Shown: positions 41,119-51,298 of the stretch, in pieces
How positions within the stretch are numbered: position 1 is the first letter of the stretch
How the letters are laid out: each line of letters begins with the position of its first letter
Assembly (NCBI RefSeq): GCF_002165575.1
Contig: NZ_MXQF01000005.1
Coordinates: forward strand, 1 to 64,000
Direction: 5' to 3'
Source: Pseudoalteromonas sp. A601
GTDB lineage: Bacteria; Pseudomonadota; Gammaproteobacteria; Enterobacterales; Alteromonadaceae
DNA length: 64,000 nucleotides
The notes under the pieces: generated by a model
What the model was told of the DNA's origin: nothing
What the model saw: only the letters and a program-made list of their open reading frames with translations
Databases searched by the model: none
Position numbers and translations under genes: made by a program

Positions 41119-44100
41119 TTAGTTCAATCGCTGATGTAGTTCTTGAACTGACGTCACTTTGCTACGGTCATCCGCTTGGTTAGCAGTACAGTTAGCAAAT
41201 GCCGCATTCAAGGTTGTCGTGTAATTGGTTTTGTTTTGCAATGCACCACGACGCAACACCTTCGAGTCTTCGATCGCTTGGCGACCTTCGGTCGTATTTA
41301 CGATATAGCTGTATTCTTTATTCTTGATGTTATCAAGAATATGAGGGCGGCCTTCAAATACTTTATTTACACGGCGTACTTCAATACCCGCAGCTTTAAG
41401 GGCTTCGGCTGTACCACCTGTAGCATCTATTTTAAAACCAAGATCAGTCATAGTTTTAGCTAGTTCTACAATACGTGGCTTATCGCTATTACGTACCGAT
41501 AGTAACGCGCGACCGCCGCGTGGTAAAGTATTGCTTGCACCTAATTGTGCTTTTGCGAATGCTTCGGCGAAAGTATCACCAACCCCCATAACTTCACCCG
41601 TTGAGCGCATTTCTGGACCACGGATTGGATCAACACCTTGGAACTTAGCAAACGGTAATACAACTTCTTTTACGCTGTAATACGGTGGAATCACTTCTTT
41701 TGTGATGCCTTGACTTGCAAGCGATTGACCCGCCATACAACGTGCCGCTACTTTTGCAAGTGCTACACCTGTTGCTTTAGATACAAATGGCACTGTACGT
41801 GCGGCACGTGGGTTTACTTCAATTAAATACACTTTGCCATCTTTAACAGCAAACTGTGTATTCATTAAACCAACTACGCCAAGCTCAAGTGCCATATCGG
41901 TTACTTGCTTACGCATTACATCTTGTACTTCTTGCGTTAATGAGTGCGCAGGTAATGAACATGCAGAGTCACCTGAGTGAACACCGGCTTGTTCAATATG
42001 TTCCATGATACCACCGATAATTACTTGTTCGCCGTCGCAAATTGCGTCAACATCAACTTCAATCGCGTTATCTAAGAAACGGTCAAGTAGTACTGGCGCT
42101 TCGTTTGATGCAGATACGGCTTCAGTCATGTAACGACGTAAATCTTGCTCGTCATACACAATTTCCATTGCACGGCCACCTAGTACATACGAAGGACGTA
42201 CCACTAGAGGAAAACCAATTTCAGCTGATTTAGCAATCGCTTCTTCTGTTGAAGTCACTGTCGCATTTTCTGGCTGTAATAAATCAAGACGTTCAACTAA
42301 TTGTTGGAAACGTTCACGGTCTTCAGCACGGTCGATTGCATCAGGCGAAGTGCCAATCACTGGCACGCCATTAGCTTCAAGTTCACGGGCAAGTTTAAGT
42401 GGTGTTTGACCACCATATTGCACGATAACGCCTTTTGGCTTTTCAACACGTACGATTTCTAGTACGTCTTCAAGCGTAATTGGCTCGAAGAATAAGCGAT
42501 CTGATGTGTCATAGTCAGTAGAAACCGTTTCTGGGTTACAGTTAACCATGATTGTTTCATAACCGTCATCACGAAGTGCAAGCGCTGCATGAACACAACA
42601 GTAATCAAACTCAATGCCTTGACCGATACGGTTAGGACCACCACCGATAACCATGATTTTATCACGATCAGATGGGTTCGCTTCACACTCTTCATCGTAT
42701 GATGAGTACATGTAAGCAGTATCAGAGCTAAATTCTGCCGCGCAGGTATCAACGCGCTTATAAACTGGCACGATGTTTAACTGATGACGTTTTTTACGAA
42801 TTTCAGCTTCAGATACACCGGCAATTTCAGCGATACGTGGGTCTGCAAAACCTTTACGCTTTAATTTACGTAGGAAGTCAGCATTTAAGCCTGCCATGCC
42901 TACTTCGCTAATTTTTGCTTCGTCTTTTAAGATGTCTTCAATTTGTACTAAGTACCAAGGGTCAATCTTAGTCAGTTCAAATACATCATCAACGCTCATG
43001 CCATGGCGCATTGCATCTGCAATATACCAAATACGTTCAGCACCCGGCTCACGTAATTCACGAATGATTTTTTCTTTCGCTTTAGGATCATCTAAGGCAA
43101 CTATCGGGTTAAAGCCCGTTGCGCCAACTTCAAGACCACGTAATGCTTTATGTAATGACTCTTGTTGGTTACGACCAATCGCCATTACTTCACCAACAGA
43201 CTTCATTTGCGTTGTTAGACGGTCGTTAGCACCGGCAAATTTTTCAAAGTTAAAGCGTGGGATCTTAGTTACAACGTAATCGATTGAAGGCTCAAACGAT
43301 GCCGGTGTTTTACCGCCTGTGATATCGTTTTGTAGCTCATCAAGGGTGTAACCTACAGCAAGTTTTGCTGCGATTTTAGCAATTGGAAAACCCGTAGCTT
43401 TAGAAGCAAGAGCAGATGAACGTGATACACGAGGGTTCATCTCAATGATAACCATACGGCCATCAACTGGATTAACACCAAACTGTACGTTAGAACCACC
43501 TGTTTCAACGCCAATTTCACGTAGTACCGCCATAGAGGCGTTACGCATTAATTGATATTCTTTGTCGGTAAGTGTTTGCGCTGGTGCAACCGTGATTGAG
43601 TCACCTGTGTGCACACCCATTGGGTCAAAGTTTTCAATAGAACACACGATAATACAGTTGTCTTTTTTGTCGCGGACAACTTCCATTTCGTATTCTTTCC
43701 AGCCAATTAATGATTCATCAATCAATAATTCGCTAGTAGGTGAAAGGTCTAAGCCACGCTCACAAATTTCTTCGAACTCTTCTAAATTATAAGCAACACC
43801 GCCGCCGGTGCCACCCATAGTGAAAGAAGGACGAATGATACATGGTAAGCCGATGCGCGTCATCGTGTCGCGAGCTTCTTCCATTGAGTGAGCAATTTCT
43901 GCACGCGGACATTCTAAACCGATGTTTTTCATTGCAACATCGAAACGTTCGCGGTTTTCTGCTTTGTCAATTGCATCTGCCGTTGCGCCGATCAGCTCAA
44001 CGCCGTGCTTAGCCAATACACCGTGCTTGTCGAGTTCTAGTGCACAGTTTAATGCAGTTTGACCACCCATAGTTGGTAGTACTGCATCTGGCTTTTCTTT

Positions 44101-44337
44101 TTCAATAATTTTTTCAACAACTTCCCAGTGAATTGGTTCGATGTACGTCGCATCAGCCATTTCAGGGTCAGTCATAATTGTTGCTGGATTTGAGTTAACT
44201 AAGATAACTCGATAACCCTCTTCTCTAAGTGCTTTACACGCTTGAGCACCAGAGTAGTCAAATTCACAGGCCTGGCCGATTACAATCGGGCCAGCGCCTA
44301 GGATAAGAATGCTTTTTAAATCGGTACGTTTTGGCAT
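41119..44337 (-). CDS. carB: Carbamoyl-phosphate synthase large subunit
   Basis: A 1,072-aa enzyme that makes carbamoyl phosphate from bicarbonate, ammonia and two ATP, feeding pyrimidines and arginine. Two homologous ATP-grasp halves are seen ([20 protein letters not shown] and its repeat [19 protein letters not shown]), an oligomerisation domain between them, and a C-terminal MGS-like allosteric domain ([19 protein letters not shown]). Length equals that of E. coli CarB. The gap to carA is 16 bp. Confidence 0.97.
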   Translation of the reverse strand: MPKRTDLKSILILGAGPIVIGQACEFDYSGAQACKALREEGYRVILVNSNPATIMTDPEMADATYIEPIHWEVVEKIIEKEKPDAVLPTMGGQTALNCALELDKHGVLAKHGVELIGATADAIDKAENRERFDVAMKNIGLECPRAEIAHSMEEARDTMTRIGLPCIIRPSFTMGGTGGGVAYNLEEFEEICERGLDLSPTSELLIDESLIGWKEYEMEVVRDKKDNCIIVCSIENFDPMGVHTGDSITVAPAQTLTDKEYQLMRNASMAVLREIGVETGGSNVQFGVNPVDGRMVIIEMNPRVSRSSALASKATGFPIAKIAAKLAVGYTLDELQNDITGGKTPASFEPSIDYVVTKIPRFNFEKFAGANDRLTTQMKSVGEVMAIGRNQQESLHKALRGLEVGATGFNPIVALDDPKAKEKIIRELREPGAERIWYIADAMRHGMSVDDVFELTKIDPWYLVQIEDILKDEAKISEVGMAGLNADFLRKLKRKGFADPRIAEIAGVSEAEIRKKRHQLNIVPVYKRVDTCAAEFSSDTAYMYSSYDEECEANPSDRDKIMVIGGGPNRIGQGIEFDYCCVHAALALRDDGYETIMVNCNPETVSTDYDTSDRLFFEPITLEDVLEIVRVEKPKGVIVQYGGQTPLKLARELEANGVPVIGTSPDAIDRAEDRERFQQLVERLDLLQPENATVTSTEEAIAKSAEIGFPLVVRPSYVLGGRAMEIVYDEQDLRRYMTEAVSASNEAPVLLDRFLDNAIEVDVDAICDGEQVIIGGIMEHIEQAGVHSGDSACSLPAHSLTQEVQDVMRKQVTDMALELGVVGLMNTQFAVKDGKVYLIEVNPRAARTVPFVSKATGVALAKVAARCMAGQSLASQGITKEVIPPYYSVKEVVLPFAKFQGVDPIRGPEMRSTGEVMGVGDTFAEAFAKAQLGASNTLPRGGRALLSVRNSDKPRIVELAKTMTDLGFKIDATGGTAEALKAAGIEVRRVNKVFEGRPHILDNIKNKEYSYIVNTTEGRQAIEDSKVLRRGALQNKTNYTTTLNAAFANCTANQADDRSKVTSVQELHQRLN

Positions 44338-44353
44338 TATTACTCCAGTTTAA

Positions 44354-45490
44354 TTAGTTGTTACGCGCTTGCATCAGGTCGATGAAGTGGTCAAATAATG
44401 GGGCTGCATCATGCGGGCCTGGGCTTGCTTCTGGATGACCCTGGAAGCTAAACGCTGGCTTATCGGTGCGATGAATACCTTGTAATGTGCCGTCAAATAA
44501 CGACTTGTGCGTTGCACGAAGGTTAGCTGGTAAGCTTGCTTCGTCAGCAGCAAAACCGTGGTTTTGTGCAGTGATCATTACAACGTCACGGTCTAAGTCT
44601 TTCACAGGGTGGTTACCACCGTGATGACCAAACTTCATTTTTGCGGTTTTTGCACCCGATGCTAATGCTAATAATTGGTGCCCTAAACAAATACCAAATA
44701 TTGGCATGTCTGTTTCTAAAAAGGCTTTAATTGCATCAATTGCGTAAGTACACGGCTCTGGGTCGCCGGGGCCATTTGATAAAAAGATACCATCTGGATT
44801 TAAGGCTAACACGTCTGCTGCCGAGGTTTGTGCAGGCACAACGGTTAGTTTACAACCACGATCTACTAACATACGTAAAATGTTACGTTTTACACCGAAA
44901 TCGTAAGCTACAACGTGAAACTTTTCATCAGCCGCATCTAAGGTTTTAAACCCTGCGCCTAATGTCCAGCTTGATTCACGCCACTCAAAATTTTCCTTGG
45001 TTGAGACTACTTTTGCTAAATCCATGCCTTTTAAGCCAGGGAAGGCTTGCGCAGCTGCGAGCGCTTTGCTTTCATCGATATCATCACCTGCAATAATACA
45101 GCCGTTTTGAGCACCTTTATCGCGCAAGATACGCGTCAATTTACGGGTGTCGATATCTGCAATACCTAAGATATTGCGTTGTTTTAAGTAATCATCTAAC
45201 GATTGCTCGTTACGGAAATTACTTGCTAGCAGTGGCAAATCACGGATCACTAGGCCTTTCGCCCAAATGTGACCCGCTTCTTCGTCTTCGCTGTTAGTAC
45301 CCGTATTACCAATATGTGGGTACGTCAAAGTTACGATTTGTTCCGCGTATGAAGGGTCGGTCAGGATTTCCTGATAACCAGTCATAGACGTATTGAATAC
45401 TACTTCACCGACTGACATGCCGTCAGCGCCGATTGCAGTACCGCGAAACACTGTGCCGTCTTCTAGAACTAACAGAGCGGATTTAGTCAA
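44354..45490 (-). CDS. carA: Carbamoyl-phosphate synthase small subunit
   Basis: A 378-aa glutaminase subunit that supplies ammonia to CarB. The N-terminal domain includes [22 protein letters not shown]. The class I amidotransferase domain carries the nucleophile Cys in GICLGHQ and the His-Glu pair in [13 protein letters not shown]. The start codon is TTG at 45490, with a strong GGAGG six bases upstream; no ATG fits. An attenuator-like hairpin lies directly upstream. Confidence 0.96.
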   Translation of the reverse strand: MTKSALLVLEDGTVFRGTAIGADGMSVGEVVFNTSMTGYQEILTDPSYAEQIVTLTYPHIGNTGTNSEDEEAGHIWAKGLVIRDLPLLASNFRNEQSLDDYLKQRNILGIADIDTRKLTRILRDKGAQNGCIIAGDDIDESKALAAAQAFPGLKGMDLAKVVSTKENFEWRESSWTLGAGFKTLDAADEKFHVVAYDFGVKRNILRMLVDRGCKLTVVPAQTSAADVLALNPDGIFLSNGPGDPEPCTYAIDAIKAFLETDMPIFGICLGHQLLALASGAKTAKMKFGHHGGNHPVKDLDRDVVMITAQNHGFAADEASLPANLRATHKSLFDGTLQGIHRTDKPAFSFQGHPEASPGPHDAAPLFDHFIDLMQARNN

Positions 45491-45507
45491 GTTAACCTCC
45501 TAACAGT

Positions 45508-45546
45508 AAAAAACGGGAGTAAAGTCATTTGCTTTACTACCCGTTT
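45508..45546 (-). promoter_or_regulatory. attenuator-like terminator hairpin in the carA leader
   Basis: On the minus strand, AAACGGG(T)AGTAAAG pairs with CTTTACTCCCGTTT around a 7-base loop and is followed by a run of T. It ends only eight bases before the carA ribosome site and lies 40-80 nt after a predicted promoter, so it can act as a conditional terminator of carAB-greA. Confidence 0.65.
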
Positions 45547-45595
45547 ATAGCGATTGGAAACACGCAATTATGAATTTTTGGCAAATTGGCGCTAT

Positions 45596-45623
45596 TCTAT
45601 AGTAATTTACGCTTTAGGTCTAA
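45596..45623 (-). promoter_or_regulatory. predicted carA promoter
   Basis: On the minus strand, TTAGAC (45618-45623) and TATAGA (45596-45601) are separated by 16 bp and resemble sigma-70 -35 and -10 elements. They would start a leader of about 100 nt before carA. Confidence 0.45.
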
Positions 45624-45697
45624 CGATAATTCATTAAACAGCAAAAATAAGCACTATCAGCCAAAAAACACTTCAAACCGCCAAAAATGCACCTTAA

Positions 45698-46498
45698 CTA
45701 CTTCAAGTCAAGCACATCTTGCATATCATAAAGTCCAGCTGGTTTGTTTTTCAACCAGCCTGCAGCTCTTACCGCACCTAATGCAAAGGTCATTCGAGAA
45801 CTCGCTTTGTGAGTTAATTCAAGCCTTTCGCCAGAAGTTGCGAAATATGCTGTGTGTTCACCAACTATATCGCCACCTCTGAGTACTGAATAGCCGATTT
45901 CTTTTTGCGATTTTGCTTGTTCAACCTGGCTACGATCATAAACCGCGACGTCATCATGATCCCACCCTTTTGCCTCTGCGATCGCTTCGCCAATGGCTAA
46001 TGCAGTCCCTGATGGCGCATCAATTTTATGGCGGTGATGTGCTTCAAATATTTCGATATCAAGATCATCACCAAATTTAGTCGCAGCGGTTTGCACTAAG
46101 TTAAGCAGTAAATTAACGCCAACGCTATAATTACGCGCAAAAACGATTGGGATATGCTTAGCGGCTTCATTTAGAGCCTGCATATCATCATCGTTCAAAC
46201 CAGTGGTGCCAATAACCATTGCGATATTATTTGCTACGGCAGTTTTTAAATGTGCGCGCATACCAGCAGGTAAAGTAAAATCGATTAAAACATCAATATC
46301 ATTTCCCACTTCGCGCTCATCACTAAAAGTTACAGCAAGTGGCGCTGCACTATTTAATTGATTGACTGCAATATTCAGCAAAGGTGAACTACTACGAACA
46401 TAGGCAGCTGCTAACTCGGCATTGTTATTTTTGTGTGTGGCTTCGACTAATGCCAACCCCATTCTTCCGTTTGCGCCAAATACGCCAATTCGATTCAT
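45698..46498 (-). CDS. dapB: 4-hydroxy-tetrahydrodipicolinate reductase
   Basis: A 266-aa enzyme of lysine and murein precursor synthesis that reduces the DapA product with NAD(P)H. The nucleotide motif is IGVFGANGRMG (4-14), followed by IGTTGL and the catalytic segment EIFEAHHRHKIDAPSGTAL with the paired His and the Lys-Ser-Gly-Thr substrate contacts. Its length is normal. It lies upstream of carA on the same strand but is separated by more than 200 bp containing a predicted promoter, so it is probably transcribed on its own. Confidence 0.96.
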   Translation of the reverse strand: MNRIGVFGANGRMGLALVEATHKNNNAELAAAYVRSSSPLLNIAVNQLNSAAPLAVTFSDEREVGNDIDVLIDFTLPAGMRAHLKTAVANNIAMVIGTTGLNDDDMQALNEAAKHIPIVFARNYSVGVNLLLNLVQTAATKFGDDLDIEIFEAHHRHKIDAPSGTALAIGEAIAEAKGWDHDDVAVYDRSQVEQAKSQKEIGYSVLRGGDIVGEHTAYFATSGERLELTHKASSRMTFALGAVRAAGWLKNKPAGLYDMQDVLDLK

Positions 46499-46673
46499 AT
46501 TACTAACCTTTGCAAAATTAAGTGAACTAGATTTTATCTAAAACTCGTGTAATAGTCAGGTAACCCTTTCAAAAAATAATAATAACAGATACTCATAGAC
46601 TTTAGCCATCTATACATTTAAACTTCTCTTTTGCGCCGATTTGGTCTTTGGCTTGCGGGCGCTGTTGTTCATC

Positions 46674-46690
46674 TTATCATTTTGATAAGA
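46674..46690. promoter_or_regulatory. 7-bp inverted repeat in the dapB/antiporter gap
   Basis: CTTATCA-TTT-TGATAAG is a perfect 7-bp inverted repeat located 66 bp before the antiporter start. It may be an operator or a short hairpin. No factor is assigned. Confidence 0.35.
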
Positions 46691-46755
46691 CAACCAACTA
46701 AATTCAGCTAAAAAAGGGAAGTTTTGGCTGTAGTATATGTTATCTAACGAGGAAT

Positions 46756-48072
46756 ATGATGCAGCCATCATTTAACAAAACTAACGCAAAGCTCTCTTTG
46801 CTGCCCCTACTTACCTTTGTAGCCTTATTTTTAGGCGCAGGTCTATATTTACAATCACAAGGGGTCGATTACGCCTTTTATCAGCTTCCAGCTCCTGTTG
46901 CGATTTTACCCGCCATTATGTTGGCGTTTATCCTCAATAAAAATACCATCAATCACAGCGTTGAAACCTTTATAAAGGGTGCTGGTCACAACAATATTAT
47001 TACCATGTGTTTAATTTACCTACTCGCAGGTGCCTTTTCTGCTGTAGCAGGTGCCACTGGTGGTGTTGATGCGGTTGTAAATGCAGGTTTATCACTTATT
47101 CCTCCTGCTTTATTACTGCCAGGTTTATTTTTAATTGCCGCAGTAGTATCAACGGCTATGGGTACCTCAATGGGTACTATCGGCGCAATTGGTCCGATAG
47201 CTTATGCTGTATCAATTAAAACCGGTATCGATCCTGCCTTAATGGCTGGTACCATTGTATCTGGCGCCATGTTTGGTGATAATTTATCAATCATTTCAGA
47301 TACGACTATTGCAGCTACACGTACTCAAGGCTGTGAAATGAAAGACAAATTCCGCGAAAACTTAAAAATAGCCCTACCTGCAGCAATCCTCACTATTGGC
47401 TTATTATTTTTCTTAACCCCTGCAGCGCAAGCGGTAGAAACCAAAGATTTCGATATTTTATTAGTCCTACCTTATGCCTTTATTTTAGTACTGGCGGTAA
47501 TGGGCTTTAACGTATTTGTTGTGTTATTTAGCGGAATAATCTTTGCGGCATTGATGGGCTTTACTGGTAGTTATGAAGGCGCCAGTTTTGTAAAAGACAT
47601 CTATAAAGGCTTTACCGATATGCAAGAAATATTTTTGCTGTCGATGTTTATTGGTGGTTTGTCTGAGTTTATCCGCATTAATGGCGGCCTTGATTATATT
47701 GCACAAAAAATTCAAGCCATTACAAAAGTAATCGCTAAATGGCACAGAAAAGTGGCTGACCAGTTAGGCATAGCTGCACTCGTAATGACCAGTAACTTAT
47801 GCATTGCAAATAATACCGTATCGATAATCGTTGCAGGCCCTATCGCCAAAAAGTTAGCAGATGACGGTGAAATAAGCTCTAAGCGCTCCGCCAGCTTATT
47901 AGATATATTTGCCTGTGTAACACAGGGTTCACTCCCATATGGCGCACAAGCGCTATTACTCGGAGCAACCTTTAAAATTAGTCCATGGGAAGTATCCACA
48001 TCCTCATACTACTGCTTTATCCTAGCATTTACTGCGATTACAGTGATTTGCTTGCGTCGCAATAAAGCTTAA
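46756..48072 (+). CDS. NhaC-family Na+/H+ antiporter-like protein
   Basis: A 438-aa inner-membrane transporter with about 11-12 helices. The NhaC-type blocks are present: LLAGAFSAVAGATGGVDAVVN, VVSTAMGTSMGTIGAIGPIA, GTIVSGAMFGDNLSIISDTTIAATRTQGCEM and, near the C-terminus, GSLPYGAQALL. Members exchange sodium for protons or other solutes, and some act in amino-acid antiport. GAGGA precedes the start; two successive ATGs are possible. The Tsx-like gene follows by 89 bp on the same strand. Confidence 0.88.
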   Translation: MMQPSFNKTNAKLSLLPLLTFVALFLGAGLYLQSQGVDYAFYQLPAPVAILPAIMLAFILNKNTINHSVETFIKGAGHNNIITMCLIYLLAGAFSAVAGATGGVDAVVNAGLSLIPPALLLPGLFLIAAVVSTAMGTSMGTIGAIGPIAYAVSIKTGIDPALMAGTIVSGAMFGDNLSIISDTTIAATRTQGCEMKDKFRENLKIALPAAILTIGLLFFLTPAAQAVETKDFDILLVLPYAFILVLAVMGFNVFVVLFSGIIFAALMGFTGSYEGASFVKDIYKGFTDMQEIFLLSMFIGGLSEFIRINGGLDYIAQKIQAITKVIAKWHRKVADQLGIAALVMTSNLCIANNTVSIIVAGPIAKKLADDGEISSKRSASLLDIFACVTQGSLPYGAQALLLGATFKISPWEVSTSSYYCFILAFTAITVICLRRNKA

Positions 48073-48161
48073 TATCTTTTGCAGATACGCTCAAATTTGT
48101 GCGTATCTGCTATAATCTCGTTTTTGGATTAATCAACAACCTTTAGATTCGAGATAACACA

Positions 48162-48938
48162 TTGAACAAAACCGTCATCTTTGCTGCCATTTGCTTGGCC
48201 AGCGCTTCAAGCCAAGCGGCTAATTGGAGCACCACCGCACTACACCTCAACAATGGTGACTTTAAAAACCCATTTACAGGGCAAGAGTCAAATACCACCA
48301 TAGCATCACTACAGCACGCTTCGGCTTATGATTATGGCGATAACTTTTTCTTCATTGATTACATTAACGATGCCACTGATGATGGCTACCAAGATAAAGA
48401 CTTTTATGGTGAATGGTATTCAACGTTTAGCCTGTCGAAAATATCTGGCAACGATATGTCATACGGCGCAATTGCAGATATTGGCCTAACGGCTGGTTTT
48501 AATGCAGCTGGCGATTCAAAGGTGCTAAAGTATTTACCCGGTGTAAAAGTAAATTGGCAAGCGCCTGGTTTTAGTTTTTTGTCTACATTAGTTACAGCCT
48601 ACATTGATGATAATGATGGCGTAGCCCGCGGTGGCGCGCCAATTGAAACAAATAGCTGGATGCTGGATGTTGCTTGGGGTTACCCATTTTCAATAGGCTC
48701 ACAAAAATTCAATGTAACAGGTCACGTGGAGTACATCGCTGAACGTGAAAATGAATTTGGTGAAGATGTAAAAGCGTGGATCTTAGCTCAGCCCATTATT
48801 ACTTGGGACTTAGGTCATGCCATGAGTATGAAAAAAAACACCTTACTGCTTGGCTTAGAATGGCAATATTGGCATAACAAACTTGGCACGGATACCACTG
48901 AGTCAGTGCCACAGTTCCACGTAGAGTGGACGTTCTAA
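48162..48938 (+). CDS. Tsx/OmpK-type nucleoside-specific outer-membrane channel
   Basis: A 258-aa outer-membrane protein. A signal peptide (ending SSQA) is followed by a 12-strand-like barrel with YDYGDNFFFIDYIN, DFYGEWYSTFSLSKISG, GVKVNWQAPGFSF and a terminal HVEWTF. These are features of the Tsx/OmpK family, which admits nucleosides and serves as a phage receptor in vibrios. The start is TTG at 48162, with GAGATAA upstream. It is probably transcribed with or independently of the antiporter gene. Confidence 0.85.
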   Translation: MNKTVIFAAICLASASSQAANWSTTALHLNNGDFKNPFTGQESNTTIASLQHASAYDYGDNFFFIDYINDATDDGYQDKDFYGEWYSTFSLSKISGNDMSYGAIADIGLTAGFNAAGDSKVLKYLPGVKVNWQAPGFSFLSTLVTAYIDDNDGVARGGAPIETNSWMLDVAWGYPFSIGSQKFNVTGHVEYIAERENEFGEDVKAWILAQPIITWDLGHAMSMKKNTLLLGLEWQYWHNKLGTDTTESVPQFHVEWTF

Positions 48939-48961
48939 AACATTAAATAATTTATTAGTCA

Positions 48962-48990
48962 AAAAAAAGCCTACTTAAAGTAGGCTTTTT
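48962..48990. terminator. bidirectional terminator after the Tsx-like gene
   Basis: A stem AAGCCTAC / GTAGGCTT with a TTAA-type loop, flanked by A and T runs on both sides. It lies between convergent outer-membrane protein genes. Confidence 0.9.
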
Positions 48991-49005
48991 TATACAAATT
49001 CATAA

Positions 49006-49794
49006 TTAGAACTGTAAGCTTACATTTGCAAAGTATGCATCAAAATCTGAGTCATCCCAGTTATTCGCGTAACCCGCTTTTAAACCTACGTTCTTGTTGA
49101 AGAAGTGTTGTGCACCAAAGCTGTAGTCATCATTTTTGTCAAACGTAACAAATGCCGATGTAGCTTTAGAGAAGTAGTAGTTAGATCCTAACTCCCATGA
49201 GCTACCAACATTATCAGTATCTGAAATAGTCCCTTCAACAGTTAGGTAGTTACCTTGTTGAAGATCCATGAAGTATTTAGCATTCACTGCACGGTAATCA
49301 AACTCATCATCTGATGTTACTGTAAAGCCAACATAATCTGTGCTGTTTAACTGGTGGTTATACGCTAAATCAAATAAAACACGGTTTTCACCGTCTTCAA
49401 CATCTTCAAATGTTGCTTTTAAAAGCAGATTTGGGTTGAAGAAGTAACCTGCTGAAAGCTGAATTACATCAGTGCTAGATGCATAATCTAGGTTTGAATA
49501 TTCTGCACCCAGTACAAAGTCTTGTACAAAGTATTCGCCGCCAATTGTCGCTACATCACCAAAGTCATCATCGCTGTATGCACCATACACATTAGATTGC
49601 TTATTGATGTAGTCAAATTGATCGTAAGGACCTAGAGTCGCTTTTGGAGAAAAATAATATGTAGAGTCAACGCTTATAGTATCGTTGTTGTCCGTGTCCT
49701 TGTACCCTACATGGCTAATTGAATTATAGCTATCCGCAGCAGTCGCGGCGCTAGAAAGAAGAATGCTCGAAATAATAACTGCTAATTTTTTCAT
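49006..49794 (-). CDS. Putative porin-like outer-membrane protein
   Basis: A 262-aa protein with a cleavable signal peptide (ending TAAA) and a barrel of repeated short strands (STYYFSPKATLG, IGGEYFVQDFVLGAEYSN, LSAGYFFNPNLLLKATFED, YFANVSLQF) finishing in Phe. It resembles the putative porins common in Alteromonadales, whose substrate is unknown. It is acidic and Asp-rich between strands, as in marine porins. Its own promoter probably lies in the 200 bp toward the PH-domain gene. Confidence 0.78.
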   Translation of the reverse strand: MKKLAVIISSILLSSAATAADSYNSISHVGYKDTDNNDTISVDSTYYFSPKATLGPYDQFDYINKQSNVYGAYSDDDFGDVATIGGEYFVQDFVLGAEYSNLDYASSTDVIQLSAGYFFNPNLLLKATFEDVEDGENRVLFDLAYNHQLNSTDYVGFTVTSDDEFDYRAVNAKYFMDLQQGNYLTVEGTISDTDNVGSSWELGSNYYFSKATSAFVTFDKNDDYSFGAQHFFNKNVGLKAGYANNWDDSDFDAYFANVSLQF

Positions 49795-49955
49795 TGTAAG
49801 ATTTCCCTATTTATCTTGTTACATTGCTGTTGTGCCTAGCCCATTGACTAAGGCGGATGCATGCTAACGCGGGTAAACTGAATGAAAACTTAACCAAGCC
49901 ATTGTTTTTAAATAACTAATTGTAATAAATTGTGGGGAAATGTAAATAAAAAGTT

Positions 49956-49979
49956 TGCCAGCACATATAAGCACTGGCA
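49956..49979 (-). terminator. probable terminator of the ABC/PH operon
   Basis: On the minus strand, TGCCAG pairs with CTGGCA around a 12-base loop and is followed by AACTTTTTATTT, 35 bp after the PH-domain gene stop. Confidence 0.45.
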
Positions 49980-50012
49980 TCAATACAGGTAAAAAACCGT
50001 TATATCAAAGGA

Positions 50013-50387
50013 TTACAAAGCATATTTAGCGATTATTCTATATACTTCATTAATGTTATCGCCAGCTTTGAAATCTTTACTAATCGGCGTTGGATCTGAG
50101 CCAACCCATATTTTAAGCTCAGCATCTAAGTCAAAATGTCCTGCACTTTCCTTACTGAACTTCGTTATTTTTGAATAAGCGACACTGACCATTTCCATTT
50201 TAGAGCCAGTCATACCTTGTTTATCAATTAAAATTAACCGTTTATTGGTGAAAATAAACATATCGCGTACCACTTTATACGCTTTTTCTACCTGCTCATC
50301 GTCAATTAAAGTATTAGCGAGCACTTTTTCTAAATCGTCATCATCTACTTCGCTAGCATTACCCATTAACCCACTTAATAAACCCAT
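50013..50387 (-). CDS. Bacterial PH-domain protein
   Basis: A 124-aa protein whose C-terminal two thirds form a bacterial pleckstrin-homology domain: KVVRDMFIFTNKRLILIDKQGMTGSKMEMVSVAYSKITKFSKESAG. Such YvbH/DUF-type domains are structural and bind membranes or partners. The ATG at 50387 shares its first base with the stop of the ABC ATPase gene (TAATG), giving tight coupling; an earlier in-frame start would lie inside that gene. It may regulate the exporter encoded upstream, which is inferred only from position. Confidence 0.8.
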   Translation of the reverse strand: MGLLSGLMGNASEVDDDDLEKVLANTLIDDEQVEKAYKVVRDMFIFTNKRLILIDKQGMTGSKMEMVSVAYSKITKFSKESAGHFDLDAELKIWVGSDPTPISKDFKAGDNINEVYRIIAKYAL

Positions 50388-51298
50388 TATACTTTCTCCT
50401 GTGTAAAAATTTGATTTTCTAAGGTGTGGCCATTCACCAATTGACGGTAACGCCAGCCTTGTTGATGGCAAAAGTTTAGTAACTCAATATCAAACAAGTT
50501 ATCCGATTTTTGATATTCAATTACATACTCTTTGGCCTGACTCATATACACCCGACTAACGCCATTTAATGATTGTATTGTTTGCTCAACATTAGAATAA
50601 TTATCAGCAAGGAGTATGGTCATAAAATTCTGCGTTTGTTGGTCAGTGCTATCAGCTTGATGCTCTGTAAGCTTACCTTTATTTAAATGCAATACTTGCC
50701 CACAAAGCCGCTCTAACTCTGTGAGATCGTGAGAACTTAAAATAAATGTAGCTTCGTTACTTAAAGTCGCCACTAATTCACGCACTTCTCGCGCATGAAT
50801 TGGATCAAGCCCTGCTGTGGCTTCATCGAGCATCACAATTTCAGGTTTACCTATCAGCGCTTGGGCAATCGTTACGCGTTTTCGCATCCCGTGAGATAAA
50901 TCGTCAGAGCGTTGCTTAGCGACCTCCCCTAATCCGACTAAATCGAGCACCCGCAGTGCTTCAATTTGACTTTGCTTATTTGAAAGCCCTTGTAGTTGCC
51001 CATAAAATGCTAGCTGATGAGCAATACTAAAACGAGGGTCTAATTGTGCATCTTGCGGGAGCGCACTGAGTTTGCCAAATAATTCGCTGCTGCCAGGTTT
51101 ATGTCCTAAGACTGTTAGCTGGCCATGCGTCGGTAAAATATACCCACACAGTATGCTAAACAAAGTGGTTTTTCCTGCGCCATTTGGGCCAACCAATGCA
51201 ACGGGAGCGCCCTTTTTTACTTCAAAGCTAACATCATCTAATGCCAGCTTACTGCCATAACGTTTAGTTAATGATTGTGCTTGTATTAACGTACTCAT
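50387..51298 (-). CDS. ABC transporter ATP-binding protein (ABC-2 exporter)
   Basis: A 303-aa ATPase. Walker A GPNGAGKTT (37-45), signature LSHGMRKRVTIAQAL, Walker B EIVMLDEATAGLDP and the switch His in LSSHDLTELERL are all intact. The last ~90 residues after the nucleotide-binding domain are a regulatory extension. It pairs with the membrane subunit whose gene overlaps by 4 bp. Relatives (NosF-, CcmA- and Nat-like) export small molecules or lipids; the substrate is not identifiable. Confidence 0.92.
   Translation of the reverse strand: MSTLIQAQSLTKRYGSKLALDDVSFEVKKGAPVALVGPNGAGKTTLFSILCGYILPTHGQLTVLGHKPGSSELFGKLSALPQDAQLDPRFSIAHQLAFYGQLQGLSNKQSQIEALRVLDLVGLGEVAKQRSDDLSHGMRKRVTIAQALIGKPEIVMLDEATAGLDPIHAREVRELVATLSNEATFILSSHDLTELERLCGQVLHLNKGKLTEHQADSTDQQTQNFMTILLADNYSNVEQTIQSLNGVSRVYMSQAKEYVIEYQKSDNLFDIELLNFCHQQGWRYRQLVNGHTLENQIFTQEKV

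Noticed and set aside
41176..43792. Several plus-strand ORFs opposite carB
   Set aside because: They are antisense to strongly conserved carB sequence and have no family motifs; long shadow ORFs are common opposite conserved genes.
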